NCBI RefSeq assembly: GCF_963855985.1
Contig: NC_087109.1
Span: 5,538,001 to 5,602,000 of the forward strand
Direction of reading: 5' to 3'
From: Ostrinia nubilalis
Taxonomy: Eukaryota > Arthropoda > Insecta > Lepidoptera > Crambidae
DNA length: 64,000 nucleotides
The notes below the pieces were generated by a model. It had not been told where the DNA came from. It was given only the letters and a program-made list of their open reading frames with translations, and did not search any database. Made by a program: the position numbers and the translations under genes. This document shows, piece by piece, positions 8,895 to 22,005 of this stretch (its first letter is position 1; the number at the start of each line of letters is the position of its first letter).

Positions 8895-10322
8895 CCAGTA
8901 GAATTAGCTTTTAAATCGGAAATAATTCCTACAAAAGATTTTATTGTTTTAATGGCTTCTTTGGTTGCCCATTAAGACTCTCCTAAGTTTTCGACTTCGA
9001 CGGAGTTGTGCTTAAGTGGTGGGGGCCCCCGAAAGAGGCATTTTTTCGGTTTTCCGGTTATACCGCGTAAAGGACTTACCCTATCAAAAAGTGGTCTTCA
9101 TGACGGTTGAAGGGCACTTAATCCTGCATTGAATAAGACCAAATTCATATGTTTTGGACAAACCGTTCTCGCGCTAAAGTTCGGCAAAGTAGAAAATATA
9201 CGTATAATTAATGACCCTCTCCACGTCCAATGGTTTGTTACCCACAGGCTTCCAAGTCTTGAAAAGGGCCACCTCAACCAGTGTAACCCTATCAAGGCTT
9301 ACGAGCTTGATGCGCCTATCCTTGTTCGTCCCAGACGTTCCTTAACTGCGGTTGCTGCACCTCTTCCTGGCACTCACCTGAACGACTCTGTCTTACCTAC
9401 TGTGGCTGCCCCTCTTCCTTGTATCCTCCTGCATGACTACGTTGCCTAGCCGTATGCCTGGTCTAAGGTTCGACGCCAAAAATCAACAACAACAAGTTCA
9501 TATTAAAACGCCGAAGAGTTTTTTGTTTGTTTGTTTGAACGCGCTAATCTTAAGAATTACTAGTTTGATTGAAATCATTATTTTTGTGTTGAATAGCTCA
9601 TACATTGAGGAAGGCTATAGGATATATACAATTACTCTACGACTAATAGAGGCGAAGCAGTAAAGAAAAATGTTGCAAGCACGGGAAATAGTATTTAAAC
9701 TATTTTAACTCGTACGAAGTTGATTTTGTGGCGTCGAACCTTGGACCAGGCATATGGCTAAGCAATTAAATCGTACAGGAGGGTACAAGGAAGAGGGGCA
9801 GCCACATTAGGTAACACAGAGTCGTTCAGGAGAGTGCCAGGAAGAGGTGCAGCAACCGCAGTTAAGGAACGGCTGGGACGAACAAGGATAAGCGAATCAA
9901 ACTCGTGAGCCTTGTTAGGGTTACACTGGTTAAGGCGACCCTTTACAAGGCTTGGAAGCATGTGGGTAACAAGCCATTGGACGTGGAGAGGGTCATTAAT
10001 TATACGTATATTTTCTACTTTGCCGAACTTTAGCGCGAGAACGGTTTGTCCAAAACATATGAATTTGGTCTTATTCAATGCAGGATTAAGTGCCCTTTAA
10101 CCGTCATGAAGACCACTTTTCGATAGGGTAAGTCCTTTACGCGGTATAACCGGAAAACCGAAAAAACGCCCCTTTCGGCGGCCCCCACCACTTAAGCACA
10201 ACTCCGTCGAAGTCGAAAACTTAGGAGAGTCTTAATGGGCAACCAATGAAGCCATTAAAGCAAAAAAATCTTTTGTAGGAATTATTTCCGATTTAATCAA
10301 TTTTTGTATTTAATTCTACTGG
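8895..10322. mobile_element. Foldback element with about 0.6-kb terminal inverted repeats
   Basis: The left arm (about 8895-9485) and right arm (about 9720-10322) are near-identical inverted copies separated by about 234 bp. Ends read CCAGTAGAATTA and its complement. Inner arm ends are CGACGCCAAAAATCAA and TTGATTTTGTGGCGTCG. Each arm carries the same 106-codon frame (containing NKTKFICFGQTVLAL) read towards the centre; I do not recognise the protein. The spacer resembles a common lepidopteran repeat (GTTTGTTTGAACGCGCTAAT). Confidence 0.8.
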
Positions 10323-11249
10323 CCTATAAAGAAAGATTTGAAGTTGCAACAGCTGTCTCGAGAAAAAGCCCACGTGGTTTCGTGATGATCAACTACGCGT
10401 ATTTAATTTTGTAAAACTGAATTAACTAAATAAAAAAAAAAGCCTGGTAACAAGCTTTTAGAGCTAGCTACGGCTGGATCTATGTATAATTAAGGCATAC
10501 CATAAATTAAAAGCACATAAAATAGATGCGGAGGGGTTATACTGCACACAGACAGGGCGGTACAGAGTATGGTTTGACTACATTTTCACAATGCATTTTT
10601 AACACGTGAACTCCAATCATCAGATGAGAGTAGTCTGTCCTTAGAACAGAATGGTTGTAGTGTAGAAATCTGCGAGAGACCATTTGTCCAGCTGGGTAGT
10701 AAATAGGAGTCGGATCATTAGTCTCCATTGCAGGAGCACGACTCTCAGATCTATTTGTGACAAATTAAGGGTACCTACTTTTAATATCACTGACAAATCA
10801 ACAGCTTCAGAGCTATTTAAAACGCATTTGACCTCTCTACACCTATCGCCTTTACTACTGTTTTTAATCATTAATCAACTTTATGGTTGTTCCTACTTCG
10901 TAACGGCGTATTGTTAACCAATATAATTGCTTCTTAATATGGCAGGTTATTGTGTCCATTCCAATGACCTAGGCAAGTTGTGCGTCTCAAAATCATTGAC
11001 GCAACTACTTCGTGAAATGTTGTGACAATGATTTGATTTATTTGCTTCGTTCAGCATTGGCCGGCGTCTTTTGGCATCGTGACGTAAGTGGCATGGCTTG
11101 GGCTTAGTGACGTTTGTAAATTACGAAATGCGGTAGTTACAAGAGTTTTCTACGATTTTTTGGTCTCTGCTCGTAACCAACTGTATTTTGGCGAAATTGT
11201 TGGTAAACCGAGACTGGAATCTACATACGAAACTGTTTTTCATAAAATA
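10323..11249. other. Intergenic, no gene recognised
   Basis: A minus-strand frame near 10641-10871 (with KCVLNSSEAVDLSVILK) is open but short and has no recognisable family. Nothing else stands out. Confidence 0.4.
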
Positions 11250-11458
11250 GGAAAATACAGGTAGATACAACCCTATTTTAACTTCTATATCCTAAACGCG
11301 AAATACCACTTACTGATTAATCACGATAACTCAGAAACAAAAACTACAAACATGGAATTTGGCAGGTAGGTACCTAATAGGGTTTAGACATCCGCTAAGA
11401 ACGGACTTTACAAAACTCTACCTCTATCCACGCGTACAAAGTCGAGGGCAAACGCTAG
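11250..11458 (+). mobile_element. Helitron 3' region
   Basis: The text GAATTTGGCAGGTAGGTACC ... GGTTTAGACATCCGCTAAGA is a typical lepidopteran Helitron body. It ends GTCGAGGGCAAACG then CTAG (11455-11458) followed by T. The 5' end is not defined. Confidence 0.5.
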
Positions 11459-11772
11459 TAGCACATTACACACTCTTTAGTAACAGTCTGGGATAAAATA
11501 TTTAATTGTAGACCCTGAAAATACTCGTAGCTTGATCAGTCTACTGATTGTAGTCCTATACCTACGGTATATTCATAAATGAAAGATCCATGATGACTGG
11601 AAAGTAATGTTGACAATACGGGGTCCACTCTGGAAAACTACATCCTCACACGTTACAAACACAGCAAGGAAATAAAATAAAACAATTCCGTTCAAGATAT
11701 CGTGTAAGATTCGTCTCGGGCGCAGTGAAAGTCGGCAGTAGGCGCCCAGCAGAGCAGAATGGGGGCGCGTGC

Positions 11773-12772
11773 AGGGTTGCCAGGTCCAAAAACACAAATG
11801 CCGGACTCTGTGCTTAATTTGGCCGGACTTACATTAAAATTACTATTAAATAATCATGTATACGTAGCAGACGAGGCGAAGAAAATTGAAAAGACTTGGA
11901 GAGCGATCAAACGCGAAGCTCAAAACTAATAATATTGTCTAAAATGTTGGTGTTAATAAATAAATAAAAGCCTAAATAATAATACTTTATCATATACCTT
12001 AATTCTTTAGAAATTTCCTTAAATGTAAACAAACACTTCTGCACACAATTCCGCACCATAATTACTTACGTGTTCATAATATCATACACATTATTTCACA
12101 AGCCCATGAAACCAACTTTATTCTCACGATTATACAAGTTTGGAATCAATCTTTAAACAAATTATTTTAGCAAAATTATGTGAAAGATGAAAATTTGTGA
12201 GACTTGTCAAATTGACTTGAAGTTTAAAATTATGTGTTATCTCCATGTTGTCTCTGACACATCAGTGTTGTAACCTGTAAGTCATAGACAATAATCGGTA
12301 AATTTAATCGATTTTATTTCAAATATTCAATCATTTTTATTACTGATTGCATTTAAATAGATTTAAATAGGGTCTTAATCAACAATGTATTTTTTCTTCA
12401 TTGAATGTACTACTAATTGTTTAATGCATTGCTTTATAAAGCATTATAAATTATTTCTATAGGTACGTAAGTACTACAATAATTTCAATCCGCGATTAAC
12501 GAGAGGTTTTGTCGTCTCACTAGGGCACAGATTAAAAATGTTTTTTTGTCAGTTGGCCATATTTGTTTACATTTAGGGAAATTTCTAAAGAATCCGACTT
12601 TAGCTTCTTAAAGTTCTTAAAGCCGTTAATTCTTAATATAAAAAATTCTCGTCATATTTTCACTTGAGCAGTTTTAACTGGCGCGGCAGCCACATAAAAG
12701 CCTAACAAAAGACAGGCTGGACAAGAAAATATTTGGCCGGACACTTCCATAAAAGCCAAACATGTCAACCCT
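11773..12772. mobile_element. MITE with AGGGTTGCCAGGT-type ends, expanded by an internal insertion
   Basis: The left end AGGGTTGCCAGGTCCAAAAA and the right part (GGCGCGGCAGCCACATAAAA ... CAACCCT) match the two halves of the compact 286-bp copy at 32264-32549. In this copy the halves are about 830 bp apart (11826-12660), so something has inserted between them. Confidence 0.6.
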
Positions 12773-15584
12773 AGACTCGCGTGAGTCAGCCGCTGATCCA
12801 GTAAGTAACGCAGTTTCAATGTCATGAACGGATTTTTGTACACAGCACCAGACGATGCCTAGATATGTACATGTTTGTTGCAAAATAATATCAATAACAA
12901 CGGCATAAGATATAGTGGTTCGATGAGCGTGTGTACCTACTATATTGGACCAATATTAGACGTAAAGTTTTCTCTACATTAGCAGATTTAGGCTGAGTTG
13001 CACCACCTAGCTTTGACCGTAACTTTAACGATAGCCGGTGTTTTCGTATGGAGTCTGACATATTTTTCACGTTTGTCAAAGTACAAGTAAGATGATACAC
13101 TCCAGCCTTAGAGAACTATCACATCAACATCATCAGGGTAGGGACAATTAATTTGATTTTTTTTGTCGAGGGAAAAAGACGTAGGTAATTCTTACACATC
13201 ACATCATCATACGTGACGTAGTCGGGTGTGGTGGGAGATGGATCCATTCTATTTATCCGACTGCGCCAGAAGGAGGGTAATGTTTTTACTCAATGTTTCC
13301 AATTTATATGTACTTAGGTAGAGTAAGCAATTGGTAAATAAGTCAACTATCTGAACCAACCGTTTGATGTAAAATTGCAGAAAATTTTGAAATTACAAGA
13401 GGCAATTTCAACTTCTTAAACGGTGTAATTTAGTAGCTGTAACCTACCTACTTATTATTTTTCCATTCACTTTCATACATCAAAATACTATTTCCGTAGA
13501 GTCATGTTATTATACCAGATAAAACTTAGAACTTAATTATTGGTTTAGGTTCCACTAAGTTGAAATTCCTTTAAAAATTGCGCCACATAGCGGAAATTTT
13601 GTAACGTTGAATGGCTCAGATTTTCTGGCTGGTTGACTAATCGGGTACAACTTCAAGTTTTCATTGAGTACCTACAAGTTGAGCACTGCGTGGCATGGAA
13701 AACCCATTAAGGTAAATTTACACTGGTAAAGGGGCGTGTGCGGGGAATTACTACGAAATTACATGCGACATATTATTTTGTAAAAGACACGGACTTTAAA
13801 AATAAACAAATTGTTGAGAATGAAAAAGCCTCCGGTTACCTTTTTCTGATGAACTTAATCTGGTGAATAAAATGTGCACGAATGTAACTACAACCTTCGC
13901 ACTATGCTTCGCTCCGGTGAAGTCCGGTGCATATGCTTCTAAGATCTGCTCTCTCGTTCGCTCATTATCTACTAAATAATACTTAGCCAATGCTGAACAT
14001 ATAAGCCTTACACCTTGTGGGTGGATGTCCTACACTGCGCTTGCCGGTACGTGACCTCCACACCACAAACCTGCCACTTCAGTTTGCTTATCCTTCGGGG
14101 TATGCCAGTGACTTTAGTTCGACTACGTCTAAATAAGGCTTAAAATTCTTTCCACAAAGGGACAAGACGACCCGCGCACGCCCCGTAGCTATGTGACTCT
14201 ACCTTTACCGACCCGCTCAAGCCCCGAAGCTATGTGACTCTACCTTTACGGTTACCTAAGTGCTGGTTCACCGACTGACCAAGTGCTCGACTATAAAGAA
14301 TGTCGCCGAGATTGCACGGAGGAGGCTGGCTACTTTCCCCTTTTTACCAAGCAATGGTCTGTAGATTATAGTTTCTTTTTTTATTTTATTTTATTTTTCA
14401 TTGTCGTTGATTCACTACGGTCTTGTTTTTGAAATGCCTATTTTATTTTCTGTTTTTAAAAACTATTAGGTATATTATTAGTTATGCAAAAGATGTACCT
14501 ACTACCTACTTATTTTTTGCATTAAGAATAATTGCATTGAAAATTTATTTTCCCGGAAAAGTCCTTACTTCCTTACATGAAGATTGTAATATCCATATTT
14601 GTAAAAAAATGTTCTTTCATTAGTTGTGCGTAATTGAAATTCAAGAAGTCATTAAGTATTTTTTTTACTATGTAGCCATTTTCAATTGCAAGTTGTTTAC
14701 CATTTAGGAAGTGTTTCGACGCATCTGATCAATATTCCTTATTTCGAAACCACTAGTGTTCTCTGTGAAAATAAGACAGAATTTGTATAACTTAAGCAAA
14801 TGGAAACTCGCTACTATTTCACAATTACTCAATATTCTGCAACCTAAAACGACATTCAAATGTAAGGAAAGTTGACTTTTTGACACCAAGTTGCTGAAAT
14901 TTTTTAAAAGTGTAAAAAAAAGAAAATCGTGTGTAAAAGAAAGTAGTCGAAAAAGGTTAAGTTACCTACTATTATTACTTAAGTTGACTGACATTGTTAC
15001 AAAATTAGTTAAAACTACACAAACAACCAAATACAAAGATAGAGTTGCTAAACGTAAAAATCAAATAAGTTTTTTCTGGATTTTCCCACATCGAGGAAAA
15101 CTAGTTTATGTATCACCTCTATTTATTTCATAATCGTCACTATGCAGTTATGGATCCTTCCATATGCAAATTATGAGGTAATAATTAAAGACAAGTTTGT
15201 ACAAAACCGGATTTGCTCGAAATCAAAAGTTCTATTTTTTAAAACATCGGGCCGTTTTTTTCAAACATGTTGTTTCTTATTTTTGTTGCTAAACTATTTA
15301 ATGACTCTACTTTTATGTTGCCAGCCACGTGCGAATTGACGATTGACAAACTGCTCACAATTCGTGAAGAAATATTTTCCATGGCATGACATGTCCAGAA
15401 AGCATGATTTCCACTTAAAAGAGGCTAAAAGGAGATTGGTCAAATACATCTCGGAGTCTTCATTACTAATCTAACCAAAATGTGACTAATCAAAACAATA
15501 GTTGTTTAGTGTCTCGTTTTGAGTTAGATCTTGTGCTATCAAATAATCAAGTCAATTACATAAAAAACACAGGCAAAAATTTTC
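12773..15584. other. Intergenic, repeats only
   Basis: No gene recognised. The segment 12991-13095 (GGCTGAGTTGCACCA...) is a MITE-like repeat also present at 32847-32955. A 41-bp near-tandem duplication (GCCCCGTAGCTATGTGACTC) lies at 14180-14253. Open frames at 14423 and 14891 are AT-driven and carry no recognisable motif. Confidence 0.5.
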
Positions 15585-15692
15585 AAGTGCAGGCTGCTAC
15601 TAACCGGGCGATGTGGAAATCATTGGGAGAGGCCTATGTTCAGCAGTGGACGTTTTGAAGCTGAAATTTATGATGATGATGATGATGACACT
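15585..15692 (+). mobile_element. RTE-type LINE 3' end (truncated)
   Basis: The frame encodes MWKSLGEAYVQQWTF and a stop (15656-15658), the usual C-terminus of RTE-clade ORFs in Lepidoptera, followed by a (GATGAT)n tail. It is strongly 5' truncated. Confidence 0.7.
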
Positions 15693-15926
15693 GGTCTCAA
15701 ATAAGACTCAGCCCAATTTTTTTTATTCCAGTTTCATTTTATCCAGTACAAATCCAGTATTGTTACCTAAATGGAGCTGATGTTGGCAACGAGTGATTTT
15801 ATACTAGCCTTGAAATCCGCGCTATAATGAATAATTCATAGTGTTGACATAACCCATCCAAGCTGTTGCGCTACGGTATGTTTGAGCAATCAATCTGCTG
15901 CCATGGGTTTAGCCATGGCTAACATA

Positions 15927-17215
15927 TGAGTATTTCTCAAAAAAAATGTACGTAACGAAACGGTAGTAACGAAATAGTAAGGCCATAAGGCTTGTTATAC
16001 ATTGGCGAAATATTGTGAATGCTCTTCATTTATTCAATTCGAGATATTTGTAAGTATGCACCCAAATACGGGGTAATATTAAGGGGTTAGAAATAAAATA
16101 AGGGAGTAATCATTCATACTATTTTAATAAAATTATTTTTGTTCCATCATGTTTATCCATTTTGAGTCGTTCTCTGTAAGCTTTTTGCCTTTCGGCATTG
16201 GTTTTTGGCGGCATTCCTAAAAAAACAAAAGAAGTAATCACCTAAAAACGTAATCTAAATGATTTGATTATTTTTTGCTGGTGGCACTTCTGTAAAGCAG
16301 ATAGTATCCAATCCTTTTGTTATTGACGCTCTATATTTTTTGAAATAAATTAAGTAGTTAATATTACTATGCTTAGTCAGGTAATAACAGTATACACTCA
16401 GCATTATGTTGTACTTTTTCGTAACGTAACGAAATTCGTAAAAAACGTAACGAAATATTAGACAAAATGAGATCAGACACAAGTATTTTTTTGATAAAAG
16501 CTGTTACAGCAAATATAAAAGCTTACTAAATGTTCGTACCACACGTATTACAAAAAATGGTTAAATGAAGACTTACCGTTCTATATAAAATCGCTGATTT
16601 TACTTCCTGTTACGAAAAAGTAATCCCACAAAACACACACGTTTTCACTAATTTTCGCGATAGATGTAATGGCGGAGACGTCAGGCCAACAGCCATTCAG
16701 AGTGCAGCTATTGTTGTCCGTGTAAAATAAATACGGTATTGTTCAGAAACCATGGGAAAGTAGAAATAAATCGTAACTAAAGAGTAAATAACGAAATAGT
16801 AAATGAGAGCGACTCATTTTGTTTTTTTGCTTTAAATTGCCAATTCATTATGACACCCCATAGAAAATCAATTTGATACAGAAACTGCGATTACTGTAGA
16901 ACGATAATACAAAGAAATTTACAATAATTTAGTTACGTATCGCATTTTATGAAACAAAAATACATGAAAAAGCTAGGGTGGCAAACAGGTTTTTGTATGA
17001 AAGGTAAAAAAGGACTATTTTTAAAATATCTAAATATTTGGTAATAAGTAGGATTATAGCTACAATTCTTCGTTATCTTAAAGATTAATAATTATTCATC
17101 CTTCAAAATTGTGTGTGTGTTTTTTTTGTGTGATGATTTATAAACATAAAACTTTTGAACTGTTTCAAAGCACACTTTTTTTTTCAAAATGTACATTTTT
17201 TTTGAGAAATACTCA
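15927..17215. mobile_element. 1.29-kb element with perfect 25-bp terminal inverted repeats
   Basis: TGAGTATTTCTCAAAAAAAATGTAC-type ends at 15927-15951 and 17191-17215 are exact inverted copies. Internally the motif ACGAAATAGTAA or close variants recur near both ends (15969-15980, 16440-16455, 16780-16802). No transposase was recognised, so it would be non-autonomous. Target duplication is not clear. Confidence 0.6.
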
Positions 17216-17326
17216 CATCGCTAAAGCAATACAAACCTTATTTAATTAATATCAAAGACAATTTTCTTTTGTCTTATTATTTACTTAGTTTTCAGCATGC
17301 GGTATGCTGCTCATGAGTGAATATAA

Positions 17327-17479
17327 ACGCCCGTATTCACAAACGATGTTTTCTTAAGTGAAGCAGCAATTCGAACGCACAGCGTTGAATAGAGCTCTGT
17401 GATTGGTTCGTGTATCACCTTATGCGTCCACACCACGCGCACTGTGAGACCTCATAGTAATGTTTGAGAATACGGGCGT
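17327..17479. mobile_element. MITE with ACGCCCGTATTC ends, 153 bp
   Basis: Inverted ends ACGCCCGTATTC and GAATACGGGCGT. It lies in AT-rich sequence and has no coding capacity. Confidence 0.6.
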
Positions 17480-19370
17480 AAGTCACCTAAGCAGTATCAG
17501 ATCTAATTACTAAGTCCTAGGGTCGATTTTAGGTTCCACAATTAATACATCTACAGGGTTTTCATTAAATTGTGTGCAACGATAAATTATTTCTAATTGA
17601 GCTATGATGAAAAGCATGTCGACTAATGTCGAGATACAGCATGGCGTTCAACTGGCCAACAGCTTAGAGATAATTTTAATTTATGGTATTATTTTAATTG
17701 CTTGCCGCAGTGCAAGAAGGTGTAAATTGCCATAGATAAACAGTGTTACAACATTAAATAAATGGTATTACTTTTAAGTAAGAGCTTTTAGTAAACTTGA
17801 GATTGATGTATTTTTAATTCACATAGTACTAACATAAAGTAACATAAAATACATAACTATAGAATACTTAGGTGTTTTTGTTGTAATTTAGTTTAATATT
17901 GACCTAAATACTTAACAATGAACATTAAAAGATCACGATGCACAAAATGAAAGCACTATCCGAGCTTATTAGAAAGAGAGAGCGATATTTTCACTTTCTA
18001 CCGGTAAAAGTAACCTACCCTACATTTTTGGCGTTCGCAAATCTGTGCGAAGTGCTCGTATAATTTGCAAGAAAGTCATGATCATCATGATCATGACAGT
18101 GTTGCATAATGATCATGGCATGATCATGATGCAATGCTTATTTATACTTTTTATGATTGTGTTGGCTAAATCTTAAAATGTGTGTAATGCTTTTGACGAC
18201 TTTCTCACATATACCTTACTCAAAAGATGTAAATATTTAGCAAATTCTGAAAACAAAACATTATTAACAGTCTATAATCATTTATAATAACGTTGGTTAT
18301 TTTATTTCAGATTAAAAATAACGGAGTCTATTTCTCAATTTATTTTAAGTTAATCATAAGTTATTTTCATAAACATCTTATAAAATTATGATTTATTCGT
18401 AGACTAACAGATAAGGTATTTCAAAACATTAGAGAATCAATAGAACCTTATTAGGTCCTTATTTAATTTTGTCCTAACAAAATGGTAAATAAATAACTTC
18501 AGTAAACAATTGATCTTAAGTGTAAATTGGAAAACCAAATGATTGCAACCTTGGCATCTTCAAGTAGGCTACTTAAAACCTGAAAACCTTGATAGTACAT
18601 GATAAGTTTCATAATACTGGTTAAGTAGGTAGGTACTTATAATTTAATTCTTATGTCGATGTGAAAAAAGAATGTCATTTTTATCGATGTCCATTGACAG
18701 GGGTCATCAGGGGTGTCGCCAAAAGTGCTAACGATTTAACAAATCAAATTGACTATCAAATAACTAAAAGCTTTTTCAAGCCTGTAATTAATATTTTTAT
18801 TGAAAGAAACTCTATTAATACAAGCTTTAAGTTAGAATTAAGTTTGGTATAAATCATTGATTTTAATCAAGAACATTGTAATAGTCATGAGAACGTGGAA
18901 CGTAACGTGGTATTCCAAGTAAAAGTTAATATTGACCTGTATGAAAAAAGCATTTAATTTTGTATTATTTGAAAATAAACCTGATATACAATTAATGATT
19001 CATGATTCAAATCTATAATATGCAATTTAGTTTACAAGATAGAATACGAATTGAGCAATTTATTTTTACAATATCAAGAACTAAACATAATTAGGTACGC
19101 TCCACGATTTAATTGTTTAGCTATTGTTGTCTACTACAATCATTTTATCTAGCTCAATCTCGAATAACGTACATACTAAATTAATGTACAAAACGTGCGG
19201 TGTTATTAATGCAGCTAGACGTTCTACACTAGTTGTCTTGTCTAATTTCAGTGTCTTCTGGAGTATTTTGCTATGCAGCTTTCTAAGATTTGTTGTTTTC
19301 TAAGATTAGTTACTTTTTATGAACTAGATTTCATTTTTGGGCCTGACAAACATATTATAAAATATGTTTT
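17480..19370. other. Intergenic, no gene recognised
   Basis: This is AT-rich sequence. The only structure I see is a cluster of ATGATCATGAT palindromes at about 18076-18133, including a perfect 21-base palindrome at its start. Confidence 0.5.
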
Positions 19371-19374
19371 TATA

Positions 19375-19521
19375 CAGTTTGTCCCAAAATTTGCACGTCG
19401 CACTGACATACTGGAGGTAGCTAGGCCTAAGATCCGACATCGAACACACAAGCCTAATACGAGTATGTCCATAGAAAAGTTTGGTGAGTTTGAACTATGT
19501 ATGACTTTTTGGGACACCCTG
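19375..19521. mobile_element. MITE with CAGTTTGTCCC / GGGACACCCTG ends, TATA flanks
   Basis: The 147-bp element is flanked by TATA on both sides (19371-19374 and 19522-19525). Termini CAGTTTGTCCCAAAA and TTTTTGGGACACCCTG are inverted with one or two mismatches. The CAGGGTGT-type terminus recurs in the element at 35073-35329. Confidence 0.7.
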
Positions 19522-19525
19522 TATA

Positions 19526-21500
19526 AAACTTAAAAAATATCAAGTAATATTAATTTCTTGTTTGACGTACAAAGAAAATTATGTAGGTAGGTAGGTATTA
19601 AGTAAATCACCGGTAATGGCTCTACTTATTCTTTATCGTCCTAATAAGCATCATAAAATATACTACACATAGAACCAAAATATTCATCTTTAGGTAAATT
19701 AACACAGAACCAGTAGGTAGCTTCGCTCAATAAAACCAATCATCTTGTGATACCACCTACTAACGTTTACGTAAGTTATAAAATGCCTTCTCACTCCACG
19801 ACAGTTCCTTATCCCAACCGGTCCCGTGGCACCATTGCGGTGCCCGCCTCACCCACTTTCCAATACGGGAAATGTGTGCTACAATAGTCTGTTTACTCTA
19901 TGGATGCGATTTGAATTTGGAACATTTTTATTTTTAAAAGGTTCGATGAGAAGAAAAAAGTTTTGTTAATGTTGTAGAAAAAGAAAATAATGCTTTGGAG
20001 TGGCCAGGTTCTTGTAGATTTTTTTTAGATCCGTACCTATGGACTCTTATAACACCGAATTAATATTTAATAGAATTACTATTTACGAGCGATATGTTAC
20101 AAATTGTAAGATTTATATTTATTTACATCGATGTTACTAATGGATAAGCAAATGGCCGTAATTTGATTAATTAATTACAAGAAATAACAATTACTCTTAC
20201 TTTAAATTATTTGTTTGTAATTTTATAAACATTTATTGCACAACCTCATTCATGCCTTTCATTTATTTGTAATGTAACGACTTTACATTCTTTAGCGTGC
20301 TTATAATTTCCATTTATTAAATTAACATTAATAATTACAAAAATAAGTCGATAAACAATACTGTTTCAAACTAATTTAAAAACAAAAAATATTTACCTAT
20401 TAACAGTTGCAGTAGAAAAATTCCAAAAAGGTCTGTTCCAGGATAGGTGTGTTCACTAGTACGGTTTTTGAACTATATTTTATTTTAAACACTACACGTA
20501 AAGAGGTACTAGGAGAGTAGAAGTACTAAGCGATGGCTACCCACCGCACCGAGTGTCGGCATAACACTGGCCACCGTCACGTCTACTAAAGCTATCGAAC
20601 AAGACCGTGATTATCTTTAGACTTTCTACCAAGAAAAACACCTGAAATAGCTGACATTATAAATGACCTAATTGGAAGAAAACCTCTTTGGAACAATTGT
20701 TTTTTAAATCTTCAAAAAAAAAATTGGCGCGATTTCATCACAACCGGTTGCATGGTCATCTCTCTTAAAAACTTTCTTTGACCCCAATTACATGGAGCTG
20801 TTACATTTTTGTGATCAGTATTTATTCTCAGGAAGCTATTTTCAATAAAAGTAAGCTCTGTTCACAAGTTCTGCGTATTTATTAGTTTACGAAAAACGAA
20901 TTTCATTATTTAATTATTAAATAATAAGAGCTAACGCGTTGAACTCTTTTCTTCTTAAATTACTTTTTCTTCAAAACGTCTACTATTTTCTTCTGATTAA
21001 TTTAACAATTTAACTTCCCTTGGGACAAATACAGCCTTTACCGATTGAGTTTTTATTGGTGGTCAAGAAAAGCTTAATACCTTAAAGAATTCTCTTCCAG
21101 CCAACTGTTTGGTTCAACACAAATTTAATCCTAGACGTAATGTATGATTTTTGTTGTAATTTCTTTCTATTTATGACACACTGTCTGAGTGGCGGTGATA
21201 CGCAAAACCATGGTTATACAACAATCTGTGTCACACAAATTATCACTTTCCCGCCACTGCGCCAAGGTTGTGATCTGTGGTGCGCCCGCGCCGCACGAAC
21301 GCAACGCGCCCTTGTGCCCGATGTGGCGAATCTCTGATGACCAAGGCTACATGCATCATTTGTATCGGATGATGATTGTGCAGTTGCGTGCGATTTTATT
21401 TTAATAATATGAATTGATTATGTTTGTTTTTTATATAATTAAGTTTTGAGGAGTTTCCGCGCAAGATATAATCAAAATGTGGATCCGTAGGAGAATTAAG
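19526..21500. other. Intergenic, no gene recognised
   Basis: This is AT-rich sequence with no convincing exons. A slightly GC-rich patch (21185-21340) has open frames in two phases but no recognisable protein motif. Confidence 0.4.
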
Positions 21501-21507
21501 TGACCCC

Positions 21508-21560
21508 TACAGTCCACACAACCAAGTGGCAGTGGGCGGGGCACATAGCTTGTAGAATAG
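21508..21560 (+). mobile_element. RTE-type LINE fragment
   Basis: The frame encodes TKWQWAGHIACRIDGR. This matches the KWAGHIAR..DGRW block near the C-terminal end of lepidopteran RTE reverse transcriptases. It is a short decayed fragment. Confidence 0.55.
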
Positions 21561-22005
21561 ATGGCCGTTGATGCAGCAAACGCTCTTGAGTCGCAATCAC
21601 AACGCATGGGAAAACGTAATCACAGAGTACTAATAATTAGACGTATTTCAGATCCAAGCAGCATACGGAACCGGATGCTGTGGAACTCCTTGGGGACCGT
21701 TCTGCGGACAGCAGGATTTTTTCTGGATGAGAAGGAGAAAGAGAAATATAATTTGAGATGATTGTATTTACAAAATTAAAAACAAGTAAGGTCTTTTTAG
21801 TAATTAAATCAAACTTTTAATATGGCAAACCTTAAAGTTTTAGCCGATTCTTAATTAATAACAAATAAAAAAAAACAACAGACTGAGATTATTACATTTT
21901 TTCTAGTTAAAACGTAGTAGGCTTATAACGGACCGCAAGCAATCGGGGTGTCATCGCCCCAGCTGGCTGTCAGTGTCATTACTGTCATATGTGAAAACAA
22001 GAAAA

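Noticed and set aside
10641..10871. Minus-strand frame with KCVLNSSEAVDLSVI
   Set aside because: Open and not repetitive, but 76 codons without a recognisable family, splice partners or codon signal; not enough to call a gene.
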